NCBI RefSeq assembly: GCF_043290135.1
Contig: NC_134705.1
Location: 96,613,239-96,677,238 of the forward strand
Source: Rhipicephalus microplus
Lineage: Eukaryota > Arthropoda > Arachnida > Ixodida > Ixodidae
Direction of reading: 5' to 3'
Length of the DNA: 64,000 nucleotides
Part shown: piece after piece, positions 11,881 to 22,374 of the stretch
Numbering within the stretch: the stretch's first letter is position 1
Layout: every line of letters starts with the position of its first letter
Notes under the pieces: model-generated
Database searches by the model: none
Told to the model about the DNA's origin: nothing
The model's input: only the letters and a program-made list of their open reading frames with translations
Made by a program: the position numbers and the translations under genes

Positions 11881-13818
11881 ATGTGGAAAGCCGGAAGGAA
11901 ATTCCACACAAGGAATCAGTACGGCAAAAAAAGAAAGAAGTCGCTCCTCGAGAACTTCAAAGGCCGTTCCGCGTCAGCGAGGAGCGCTGAACGAGCAAGC
12001 GACCCACCTTCCGTGGCCAGCGGCGAGGCCCCTGATAACATAGGCCTAGCACCTCCGCCGCTGCCCGCTCAAGATAACGCATCCGGCAGCGGCCGCGTTC
12101 GTCTTGACACAGCAGTGCTGCACCCTTTAGAAGTGGCAGAGGTGCGTCGCAACACCGAAAACAAGCTGCAAGATCTCGCTTCAACTGGAGCAACACAACG
12201 CAAGTGCGGCCTGTTAGCCGACATCAACGATGCCACAGCCACGCCGCTGGACGAAACACGGTTTTTGATCGTGAGTTTGGACCAGCTGAACGAACTGATG
12301 CGTGCAGTGAAGTGCAAATTGTGCTCCGGTGATGTAAACATCGGCAAAGAGGACAGGGAGTACGGCCTTGCCGTAAAGCTAGTGCTTACGTGCGCGACCT
12401 GCGGCGATGTGTCGGTGGCATGGAGCTCGCCGCGCGTTGACGGCGAGAGCAAGGCAAAGCCGTTTGCCATCAGTATTTTGGGCGCGCGCGCTATGCAGTC
12501 TACTGGCAATCAGCAAACGGCATTCAACGACGTTTTTTCATCGATGAACATTTCTTCGCGCGGCCTGCACAACAAAACGTGGCAGAGCTACGTGAAGACG
12601 AAACTGACGCCCGCAGCTGTTCGTGCGTCGGAAAAGCTGACCGCGGAGTGCGCGCGATTGGTTCGGGAACTGTACGCGGAACTGGACCTCGGCAACCCGG
12701 GCAACATCGCTGTGTCGTACGACGGTTCCTGGATGACGAGGGGACACTCGTCGCACATCGGAGTCGGCACAGTTATCGAGTTGTATACGGGGCTTGTGCT
12801 CGATTATGTCGTGCTCTGCAATTTTTGTGCCGGTTGCGAGCGGGCGCCTAAAGAAAGTGACCCGTCCTACGACGAGTGGAAAGCGAACCACCACTGTCAG
12901 AAAAACAGCACAAAAAAAGCTGGAGAGATGGAAGTGGAAGCTGCCCTCATTCCGTTTCATAGGTCGTGGGAGCGTCATAAGCTGAGATACACTACAGTTC
13001 TTTCTGATGGCGACTGCCGCACCTACCCTGCTTTGAAGGAAGCAGATGTGTATGGTTTTATAAAGGTAACCAAAGAGGAATGTGTGAACCACGTCCAGAA
13101 GAGGATGGGCACGCAACTGCGCAATCTCCCCAAGCAGAGGCCAGCTGGCTCTGAGAGCCTCAGTGGTAGGGGGCGGCTGACTGGTGACCTGGTTAACAAA
13201 TTGACCTCTTTACTATGGCTGGGCCATCAAATCTCACAAAGGGGGCGTGCCAGCCATGCACAATGCTGTGATGGCCACATACCACCATGTGACGTCCAAC
13301 GATGCCGTGTCCAACCACAGCCTGTGCCCTACAGGTCCTGACTCGTGGTGCCGCTAGAACGCTGCCAAGGCCAGGGGTGAGCCGGCCCCCGAACACCGCT
13401 ACAACCTGCCGCCGCATGTGTGTGAGGCCTTGCTTCCAGTGTACGAACGCTCGGCGGACAAGCAGCTGCTCGAGCGCTGCCAGCGAGGCAAGACTCAGAA
13501 CAGTAATGAGAGTCTCCACTCGGTGATTTGGTCGCTGGCCCCGAAGGAGCGCCATGCATCACTGCACAGTGTAGAAGCTGCGGTCGCCGAGGCAGTGATA
13601 GGTTTAATGCCGGAAGTCAAGTAACATCATCCAAGATCCTCAAAGAGCTGTGCTTGAACCCCGGCCTACTGAGTAGCAAACGCATGGCTGAAAAAGACCG
13701 CCGCCGAACCAGGGACTCTACCCTCAGGCGTGCGTCTGCAGAAAATGTGCAGCGGACGCTCAAGAAGCGGCACCTGGATGCCAGCAGTCAAGGGGACTAT
13801 GCTTCTGGGGCCTACTAG
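11881..13818 (+). pseudogene. Mutator/Kolobok-like DDE transposase, frameshifted
   Basis: The ATG at 11881 opens a basic N-terminus, followed by a CxxC-type zinc region (KCKLCSGD at about 12310, LTCATCGD at about 12390). Candidate catalytic acids are D281 in VSYDGSWMTRG, D376 in LSDGD, and the E of NSNESLHS (13508-13510). Single-base frameshifts occur near 13210 and near 13610-13630, and an in-frame TAG lies at 13355-13357, so the full protein cannot be made. The C-terminal basic tail ends at 13818. A C(2)H(3)-like motif, HSLCPTGPDSWC, is visible just before the TAG. The family is recognised by pattern, without a database search. Confidence 0.75.
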
Positions 13819-14109
13819 TCATTTCGCTCCAAAAATGTACAGAATGTTTTACCATTTACATTAAACATGGCACCGTTGTGTTTTTTGCCATTTTCTCAAA
13901 ATGCATATTTTTGACGTTTAGGAAATTCTTGAGAGGTACATCTCGGCATGCGGTGCAGCTAGAAAGATAATTTCTTTTGCATTTTCAAGCTGAATGTTTA
14001 AACCTTGAAGTAAGGGAAACAGATTTTGCATTTCACGTTTAAATAATTGTTTAAATAACTGTTTAGCAGGCATACTTTAAACCTGAAATGGCGGAAGCAG
14101 TTTACTTTA

Positions 14110-14163
14110 AATGAAATGACGGAAGCAGCTTTTTTAAAAAAAAACTGCTTCCGTCATTTCATT
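14110..14163. repeat. 19-bp-arm hairpin inside the TTAA-type element
   Basis: AATGAAATGACGGAAGCAG (14110-14128) is followed, after a 16-base A/T loop, by its exact reverse complement at 14145-14163. Part of it is also repeated directly upstream (AAATGGCGGAAGCAGTTTAC at about 14085-14104). It lies in the 3' untranslated part of the element. It may be a transcript hairpin or transposase-binding repeats. Confidence 0.75.
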
Positions 14164-14512
14164 CTCCACAACTTCTAGTATCTATTCATGCCATGCTGGT
14201 AATTTTTTGTTGACTAGTTTTTTTTCTATTGTTCTCAAGAACAATCCCGAAAGATTTTTAATTGTCTCGGGAACTAAGTAGCTTACATCAAAACTAATTG
14301 GATATTTGAAATCAGCTAAAAAAACTGAACAAGCCCATGGAGTTTCATTAAAATTGGTTGGAAAGCAAAAAAAAAGTTTCTAAGACCAGTGTGCCCCCTT
14401 AAGCGGTCAGCTAATACATCGGGCTCAATAGAGATTGGGTGGAAGACTCCTCGCGACTACGTACAAAGCGTAGTTACACATTAAGCGGGTACATATTAAA
14501 GAGGTTTGACTG

Positions 14513-15599
14513 TACACGTTCCAAATCCGGGCGGAGGCGTTCCGTTCGTTACACCGAAAAGCGGGTGGTCCGCATCCGTTGCAAGGACGAGGAGAAGCGA
14601 ACAGCCAATGGGAGAAATGGAGGCCTGCATCACAATATTGATGTTAGCTTGAGGACCAATTGAGCGCAAGGGAAAAATATTTTTTCCGTTAATGTTTTGA
14701 AAGGACGCTAGGCGTTGAGACACTCGAGGATGAGGAAGCACTACCGCCGTTGAGACACGCCCCTGTCTCCAACGAATGCACTCAGTGTCTCTGCAAGGGA
14801 CGCCAACATGCTCGTAACACCACGAAGTGAATGCAGAGTGGGGCAAAGCTTGAAAGGGTTTCATCCGTAAACCGTGAATCCTCCGTCCATCCATCTGTCT
14901 GTTTGTCTGTCAGACCATCTGCGCGTTTGTCTGTGTATGACAACGGACATGGACAGACAGACGTGTCCGGCTATGACAACAGAGGGGGGATTGAGCCACA
15001 GCGTAAGTGCATGAAGCCCGCTATAACTCCATGTTCTCAAAGTACCCGGATACTGAAAAGGCGTAAAGCGCTTACATTTTAATTCAATCCATGCCATCTA
15101 GCAGCCATTTCAATCCATCTGTTTCATTTCGGACGGTCTCTTCAATCGTTCCTTGGCCTCCGTCCTAAAAATGAACAAAAACAGGCGCGTGGCAGCTTGG
15201 CTCACGTGACATAGACTGCCACGGTATTCATCACGGCTCAAATGGACCAATTGCGTGCGACTTGATGGAACTGAAGGCCTCTGTCTGAATAAGGCTCACA
15301 TGACATAGAATGTCGGGGCATTCCCCACAGCTCAAATAGGCCAGTCACGAGTGATTCGATGGAATGGAACACCTCCGTTCGAATTTGGAATGTGTATAAA
15401 ATTGCACCACTGAGTTACGCAGCATATTGTCGTAAACACAACTAGCTACCCAGCAGCGCTATGTGCTTCGGTACTATCAAGCTAGGGCGTTGGTTGACCC
15501 TTACTAAACTGGCGCGACCCACCTTGAGGGATTGGTCATAAAATGGGCAGTGCTTTGTTATATCAATGAATTTATTTATAATCTCAAGATGCTTAGCAA
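14513..15599. other. Intronic stretch without a gene
   Basis: A short CTGT-rich microsatellite-like patch lies at 14880-14960 (CCATCTGTCTGTTTGTCTGT), resembling the richer one at 58320-58510. The rest shows no coding or boundary signal that I can defend. Confidence 0.5.
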
Positions 15600-15601
15600 T
15601 A

Positions 15602-17499
15602 CAGTCGACTCCTCTTAAACAGTACTCGAAAGGGATCCTTAAAACTGTTCCATTTATCAGAAGTTTCATTTAAGCAAAGTACACTTATTTAGTGAACCAA
15701 GACCTTTATTCAAACTGCCCAAACCTCACTTTACTCATGAGAATGAGTGGGAGGAAAAAAAAGGAGTGAAGAGTGGTTTGTTTGGCAAGCTTGAGTTGTT
15801 TTTTCACAAGGTACGCACACATGCCTGACAAACTAGCTAGAAATTCTAAACAAGCCTCATGCTGAAAATAGCACTGCAAAAGTTCAACAGCCTCTTTAGC
15901 TGATCGGTCTGGTGGCACCACTGCACTTCGGCAATCATTTCCTTGACAGTCTCTTCACGACAGGTACAAACATTTTCATCAATTGATTTGTAGTCCTGCG
16001 GCGTGAAACGGGCAGAGGGTACGACCTGGCTGAATACTGTCTCAATGTTGGCATCAGCAGGGCTTTCTTCTTCATCAGGTACTGCTTTCTTGCGCTTGAA
16101 AGCCAGCATGGTAAAAGAATGTGTGTATTGTTGTTTCCTTCACTTGCTCCCAGACACAAGCCAAAATGTGGATGGCTGCCAATAAATCTATGCCTTAGCA
16201 TTTTCGCTGCCTGCTCTACGCAGCATTTCATGGAGCAATTGTCAGCGGTAATGAACTTTAATGTTCTGAATAACCTCTTGATCCATTGGCTAGATCACTG
16301 CCGTTGTTTTGGCTGGCAAGAACTTCAGAGTGATGGCTTCAAGTACTTGAACCTGACCATGGGCTGAGCAATTATCCACAATGAAGACAACCTTCCTGCC
16401 TTGCCTCGTAAATCTTGCGTCTTCCTCCCGAAGCCAGTTTTCGAAAATGGCCATGGTCATCTACACTTTTTCGTTCCCATGGTACACAACGGGAAGGTGT
16501 CGAACGCCTGTGAAAAAACATAGGTGCCTTGATTTTCTTGTTACCAACAGCTTTGATTTCTCATCTCCTGCCATGTTTGCACCCACCAGCACAGTGATGC
16601 GATCTTCACTGCATTTTCCTTCACTACAGGCTTGGCCTTTGAAGTTGAGAGTCTTTGATGGAAGCACCTTGTAAAAAAGACTCATCTCGTCGGTGTTGAA
16701 GACGTCTCATGGCTCAAAGCTCGTCAAAATTTCCATAAACCGCCTCTGTTGCCAGTTGGTGCAAATGTCCCTGTTGACTGCACCACTCTCACCTGAGGTG
16801 TGCTTTGAAGACTAGGCCATGGCGCGTTTTGAAGCATGTGAGCCCTCCGTCGCTTAGGACAAAGTTCTTAACACCCATTTGCCTGGAGATCTCTCGAGCT
16901 GTCTGCTCTAGAATTGGTCCGCTTATGGGCAAATTGGAATTCCGTGCACGCTTGAACCACAGAAAAAGAACTTTTCTAGTTGTTCATGAGGCGTTGTCCG
17001 CATCCATTTAGATCTAAAGGTCCTGTTTTTTAACAGTGCCTTCAATCTTCACTCCGTCTTTCCAGATCTGCGACAGCATCAATTTAGGGATGTAGTTTTT
17101 GCCACCTTCATCTTGGGCACAAACCATAGCTTTGATCGAGCTCCTGAAGAGTTTGCAGCTTTCTTTCAAGCTAGAGTGTATGGTGTGGCCGCTTCCTTTC
17201 TATCAGGCTGAAATAACTTTGTGATCCACCGGACTTCGCTCCCACAGCCACAAGCGAGCATGGTTTCTGGATTGGCATGTCGAAGTGTTGCCATGGTTGT
17301 GAGACTGCCTTTGGCATGAGCGAGTCTATGCTGTGTTTAGAGTTTGTGCCGTTTAACCGTAGGTGACCAACAAGCACTGTTTCGATTAACCGATGAATTT
17401 CGCTGAGGCAACACACAGAAATCCAGCCATATGAGCCCATTTAGTTCCGTTAATGAGGCATTTTCGTTTAAATGAGTTTCGTTTATTGGTAGTCCGCTG
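15602..17499 (-). mobile_element. Tigger/pogo-type DNA transposon 3
   Basis: The left end is CAGTCGACTCCTCTTAAAC and the right end, reverse-complemented, is CAGCGGACTACCAATAAAC. TA lies on both sides (15600-15601 and 17500-17501). The length of 1.9 kb is usual for Tigger. The ends differ from those of elements 1 and 2, so this is a third subfamily. Confidence 0.8.
15706..17130 (-). pseudogene. Tigger-type transposase 3, heavily decayed
   Basis: Fragments in several minus-strand frames are collinear with a Tigger transposase. From about 16960 downward there are remains of the CENPB-type domain. At 16461-16685 there is MSLFYKVLPSKTLNFKGQ and RITVLVGANMAGDEKSKLLV, the start of the DDE domain. 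At 15846-16109 and 15706-15921 lie the C-terminal tail pieces. Frameshifts and stops separate them. The first helix-turn-helix is not readable. This is the most degraded of the three Tigger copies. Confidence 0.8.
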
Positions 17500-17843
17500 T
17501 ATATTGTTTTCTAAATAACCAATTCACGAAAAAACAAAAAGAAAAGACAAATGTTGTTAAAAAGCATGTTTTCATCTTGATAACCTTAGCATTGAATTCG
17601 TTCCGTCTCATGTAGTAATCAGCATACGGCATTGCTAATGCCCTTGGGGCTAAAACCCAGTGCTGTAGCCCCATGTGTAGCCTCAAAGGAAAGAACCATC
17701 GGCGTTGATAAATTGAATCCCATCATTTGGAGCGGTTCATCCAGAAGTCAGCACCCGTTCATCCATCATTCGGCAAGCATTGTCAAACCATGACTAGTAG
17801 ATTTCTACTATCCCTCAAGAGGTAGGTATGTAACAGCTGCATC

Positions 17844-18262
17844 TTGTCGGTATTAATCTACAGAGCAGTAACCTGGAGGCTTCCAAAGAGGGTTCAGCTT
17901 AAATTTAGGATTATGCAGCGAGAAATGGAAATGAAAATGATAGGTCTAACCTCAAATGACAAGAAGAGAGCTGAGTGGATCAGGGAACAAACCGTGGTTA
18001 AGGTAATCGTAGTTGAAATCGTGAAGAGGAAATGAAACCTGGCCCGGGCATGTAGCACGCAGGCAGGATAACCGCTGGTCACTAAGGGTAACTTACTGGA
18101 TTCCCTGAGAAGGCAAGCGGGTTAGGGGGAGGCAGAAAGTTAGGTGGGCAGATGAGATTAGGAAGTTTGCGAGTGTAAGTTTGCAGCAAGCACAGGACCA
18201 AGTTGACTGGCGGATCATGGGAGAGGCCTTTGTCCTGCAGGGGACGAAGTCAGACTGATAAT
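17844..18262 (+). mobile_element. 3' end of an RTE-like LINE, truncated
   Basis: The reading frame 17844-18035 gives IMQREMEMKMIGLTSNDKKR, the C-terminal tail seen after the reverse transcriptase of many arthropod RTE-type LINEs. A frameshift follows, then nucleotide-level similarity continues through GGCAGAAAGTTAGGTGGGCA. The copy ends in GATAATGATGATGATGG, a short-unit tail typical of this group. The same 3' end recurs inverted at 54205-54425. The 5' parts, including endonuclease and polymerase, are absent. Confidence 0.65.
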
Positions 18263-20740
18263 GATGATGATGGTCCAGAAGTCTTTCTTTGATTGGTTCA
18301 GGGCATGGGAAGAAATGATACAGGCTGTACAGTAGGACAACTACATGGTGAAAAGTGAAACTTTGTGAATGCTGTAGTGAGAGATGTGCATGTCAGTGTT
18401 TGTTTCCGAAAGCAACAGGAATGTTGCAAGAGGTTGCAGTCAGTGAGAGAGATGTGACGGTGGCAAAAGCGATTGTGCCTTTGTCATCGCCACTTTACAA
18501 GATGAAGCATAAGACGAGACGGGGCTGCGGCGTCCTCTATGGCCAAAATTATAACGCATTTTCTTTCGCGCCCGCGCCTTGAGCTCTTAGCATGAGCTGC
18601 GGGAGCAGCGAAGTCATGGTGAGTGATGATGCCGCAACAATTTCAAGCGAAGCACTTCGCAAGACACTGTGGCCGAAATCACTGTAACGCGAAGCCACAA
18701 CAGACGAGCGTGCTGCCCGGTCACTCACCATGATTTCACAGCGAGTGGCCGTGGGGCCATCGATATTTCTAAATTCTCTTGAGTGTTTTGCGAGTATGCG
18801 GGTAGTGGGCGCTAACCAAGAATATTCTGTGTGAGAATGACAGCTTATCACGTGCCACGACAGTTGTGAAGTATGCATCTTGCATTATGCTCACTAACGT
18901 GAGAAACGTGGCTGCTTTCATGCAAGTTTTCCCGTTTATTTATGGAGACATCGCAAAAGAATGTACCCCTATGATATCTTTAAATCCTGCTAGATGCACT
19001 AATGCGCCGGCCACGGGCATTTGTGCCACCATAGTTATCAAAGCAACAAGGCGCTGCTGTGTACTAGGGCTCTCAACGTTGCGCGCCCGGTGCACCTCAA
19101 GTGGCGCTGCGCACGGCTTTCAAGGCACCCTCTATAGTTCCCACTCGGACTGAATAATCGAAAAACAAAGAATACAGGCAGTGACACTCAGCCTTGCACA
19201 CACACACAAAAAAAAAAACCGGTAGAGACTGTCGGAATAAGCCTACGACAACGACCTTGTGCTTCTCTAAGGGCAGTATATTAAACTATTTTTTCCAATG
19301 GCAGCATTATTTAGTTGAGGTGGGTGTGGGCAAATTTTATTCTCTACTTCGATAAAGCAAATCCAATGTGCGTCTTTCTCCCGATAAATTTAATGCTAAT
19401 ATTGCCTGTGTGTGAAAACCAAACTGAAACTGCATGTCCAATAGGCTCTCACCAAAAGAGTTAGACACAGTGTTATCGCCATCACACAATAGTGATGGAT
19501 CACGAGTCATTCTCACAAGGTTGCGTAGAATGCCTTCGTGCTTGAGTGAGCTGTGCGCATCATAATTTGTTGCCTTATGAAGTGTGACTAGTGATGTTAT
19601 AATGAACACTGTTATAATGAACGTTGCCATCAAGTGAATTTCGCACGATGAAAATAGCAGCATCGCGCCCTTTTGCGTGCTTAAGCTTGTGACTGAGTGG
19701 TGCAAACCAAGGCAGGAGATCAGCCGTACGTCGGCCATGAAAAGTTGCCACAGACCGAAAACGTCAAAATATAAGGATCTCGGAAATAAGCTTTTCGGCT
19801 AGCTGAAGCTACTCTGGGTGGAGCTTCTCTTAGTAACCACCCTGCATACACATTCAATCAAGGCACATGCAGAAGTGCTTCAACTGCCTGCACGAGAATA
19901 AGTTTTCAATTCTAGGAAGACATCCCGTCTCAATCTCTATTTTTCTAATCATCAACCTAGGTGAACGCAAATTCATATTTGGACTTGTTGGTGCTTAACG
20001 TTTGATGCAATGAAATGTTTTTTTTTTTTTTTTTCATTCCTAACGGAATCACGAAGTCTTCATAAGATGCAAAGTTGACGTAAAACTGTATAGTATAACC
20101 AATGTTTTTAATGCATTATTTCTATGGGGATTTCGCTGAGACCAAATTGACCCGTAGTAAAAAGTGGGTCGTTGCGAAACCAGTGCACATGTAATCGGAG
20201 TTCTACTGTAAGTGGATACACCATCCAAAACGTCGATGAAGTGCTTGAGGCCACAGAAATTTGAATGAAGCATTAGATGGAACATCTATGCAAAATCTTT
20301 ATAGGGGAGACTGCAATTGATGTGGGTGGAGCTCGTACTGTTCTTGACTTCTGACCGACTGTAGTACGCATATTTTTTTGCAATTTAGGACGTAACCGAG
20401 CCCCCCAACAATTGTAGTTACCATCAAATGGCTTCATTAAAGAAGTTTAGTGCCTCTCGAGTCAACCCCCACAGAATTAATTGCAAATTCGAGGCCGCAT
20501 GCTTTGGTACGATGTTTGACCCGCGTGTTAGCACAAGCTTGGGCTACCACCGGTCGGCTGCTATTTCTGGTCATACTGTGAATTGTTTGTGAAGCCCTTT
20601 AATAATTATGCTTGTTAGGTTGGACATCTGATTTACCCATTCCTGGGAAGATCATACTAACGAGGTTCCACTAGGTTTGAGTGACGGTGTCTGTCTGATT
20701 AATTTTGTCAACTACACTGCCTGTTATTCCTCACTTTCAG
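18263..20740. other. Intronic stretch without a recognised gene
   Basis: An open frame of 133 codons at 19337-19738 (minus) shows no family motif and is not called. TTATAATGAAC is repeated twice near 19590-19621. A Tigger-like end occurs near 20198-20212. A 17-base T run lies at 20018-20034. Confidence 0.45.
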
Positions 20741-20779
20741 GACTTCGAAAAACACCTGATGGACCACGCCTGCACGTGA
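20741..20779 (+). CDS. ZNF106: ZNF106-like gene, last coding exon
   Basis: The acceptor CCTCACTTTCAG precedes 12 codons and TGA. They encode DFEKHLMDHACT, which supplies the two histidines (H-x3-H) that complete the second finger opened by CPWNHC in exon 6305-6451. The reading phase matches across the 14.3-kb intron. A short last exon that finishes a zinc finger, followed by an 850-base 3'UTR, makes this the natural end of the gene. The exon is very short, but the finger logic makes it convincing. Confidence 0.78.
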   Translation, partial: DFEKHLMDHACT

Positions 20780-21640
20780 CGACCCCGTTGGCGTTTCGTC
20801 CTCAGCCTTCTTCAGTACAATCGTGTCGATGAACATTTTTTTCTCGTCGCAAGCCCGAATTTCGAGGCTGTGGATCACACGGGTGTCATAGTCAGCATCG
20901 AGCTTCAGGGCTGTTAGTCACACGAATGTCGTATTTTTGTCGTGCTCATTTCCCAATGATGTCATTCTTTATACATGCCTTGTAGATAATGCCTTCCTTG
21001 TAATTGCTTACCAAAGTCACGATGATGTTGACGCAAGTGTATATAAACATGTTTTTGTAACGCAAGCTCAACACCGCATCAAGCTCCAGCCAACTTCCTA
21101 AGATGCCATCTTGTCAGTACACATTGTCTCATGTCATCATTTTCCATCTGTCCTCGTGTTTGTTGGTTTCTCAAATTTATCTTTGTTTTTACAAAAGTGC
21201 CACCTAGGTGCCTTGCCTGCTTGGCGCACAGACCCCCGCCAGAGTCGCATCACATTGTGTTGAGTTGCTCATTGTTTTTGGGTCCAAATTCTTGGCTCTT
21301 GTTTCAGTGTTGCTGCAAGGCTGTTTGTTTATTTCATTTGTTGGTGTTTTGTGTTCTTGTTGTACTTTAACTTTGGTATGCAATTTTTTTTTTACACATA
21401 GTACTGGGAGCTATATTCTCAGTGATTCGCTTTCACATGATGTGGCATCTGCGGCAATGGTTCCTCACTGGAGAAGAGCCGAGCATTCTGGGTGCTGGTT
21501 CTTCTGAGCATTTATTTCTTTGAGGGTGCCCCTGGAGGTGAATGACTGAAAGTGCTGCTTCCGTGCACAATGCATTGCTCATTCATCTTAGCCTGCCTTG
21601 TCAGAAATTTAGAGGGGCCAGAATAAAGAGTGCTGTTGAG
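20780..21640 (+). other. 3' untranslated region of the ZNF106-like gene
   Basis: The region after the TGA has no long open frame and ends at a canonical AATAAA at 21622-21627, followed by T/G-rich sequence (TGCTGTTGAGTTGGATTGTT), a usual downstream element. The cleavage site is therefore likely near 21640-21650. Confidence 0.6.
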
Positions 21641-21809
21641 TTGGATTGTTAGTGCTGTTTGTTTTTGGCAGAAAAAAATAACAATGTTACTCTCACACTA
21701 AAAAGGTACAAGGGCATTTATAAAGCAAGAAAAGTGTACATTTAAGGGCTCAAGTTCTTGGTTAGGCACAATACAAATGAGATCTATCAGACAGTCATGG
21801 CAAGGAAAG

Positions 21810-21990
21810 TATAGGGAATGTTACTAGAAGTATTTATGATGTAAATGTGGACAAAGAATATGGGACGAAGAGATAACGTTGTGGACAGGGACCGAACCGC
21901 GACCTTCGAGTAACATGTCCGATGCTACGAACTGAGCAATCACGAGGACTGTCCTCCCGTCCAGTTTATGGGGTAGACACGTATATGAGT
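21810..21990 (-). repeat. tRNA-derived SINE-like sequence
   Basis: On the minus strand GCTCAGTTCGTAGCATCGG resembles a tRNA A box and GGTCGCGGTTCGGTCCC resembles a B box, about 30 bases apart. It lacks a tRNA fold good enough for a functional gene. Similar tRNA-like patches lie at 46140-46205 and 50575-50640. Confidence 0.45.
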
Positions 21991-22374
21991 CTTGAAGGGA
22001 CACTAAAGGCAACTATTAAGTCGACGTTGACTTGAAATAGCGGTCCAGAAACCTCATAGGGTTACTTTTGTGCCAAGAAAGTGCTTATTTTGAAATATAT
22101 TCACGTTTTAGTGCTCCACATCGAGTTAGCGCACTTCGAATTACCCGCCTCAAACAGACGTCTCCCGTCACTGTTGCCGCGCACTAGTAGCAGCAGAACG
22201 AAAGCAGCGGGAGCCACAGCAGCAACAACGGTCATTAAACAATTTCCTGCCATTGGCTCCGAGATGGCAGACGTGCTTGGTTCAACTGGGCCCCGATAGA
22301 TGGCACAACCTGTCCAGTTTAGCTAAACAAAAATTGAACCTATGAACCACTCTTGCCCTTCCCCACTGTAACGT

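Larger units (their letters stand above)
11377..14398 (+). mobile_element. TTAA-type (Kolobok-like) DNA transposon
   Basis: The inverted ends are GGGGGCACACAGGTCTT and, from the right, GGGGGCACACTGGTCTT. Perfect TTAA duplications lie at 11373-11376 and 14399-14402. The element is 3.0 kb and sits inside Tigger 2. Its plus strand encodes a transposase resembling the proteins annotated as 'Mutator-like transposase domain' in tick and cnidarian genomes. TTAA duplication points to Kolobok or piggyBac; the protein is not piggyBac-like. Confidence 0.8.
9155..14512 (-). mobile_element. Tigger/pogo-type DNA transposon 2, split by a TTAA-type element
   Basis: The left end is CACTCAAACCTCGTTAATA and the right end, reverse-complemented, is CAGTCAAACCTCTTTAATA, with TA at 9153-9154 and 14513-14514. 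Removing the nested element at 11377-14398 leaves about 2.3 kb, a normal Tigger length. The minus strand carries a frameshifted transposase next to the left end. A solitary matching end lies at about 215-245. Confidence 0.8.
6452..20740 (+). other. Intron 3 of the ZNF106-like gene (14.3 kb)
   Basis: This long last intron hosts two Tigger elements, one TTAA-type element and a LINE 3' fragment, annotated separately. The remainder shows no gene. It comprises 6600-8590 (ending near 7064 in GGGGCCCCTTTAA, which may be the edge of another TTAA MITE), 14519-15599 and 18263-20740. A cytosine-rich stretch at 7570-7800 resembles 49725-49800 and looks like a dispersed repeat. Confidence 0.5.

Noticed and set aside
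19337..19738. Minus-strand open frame of 133 codons in the last intron
   Set aside because: No family motif, low-complexity hydrophobic middle, located in an intron next to short repeated TTATAATGAAC words; a chance frame is likely.
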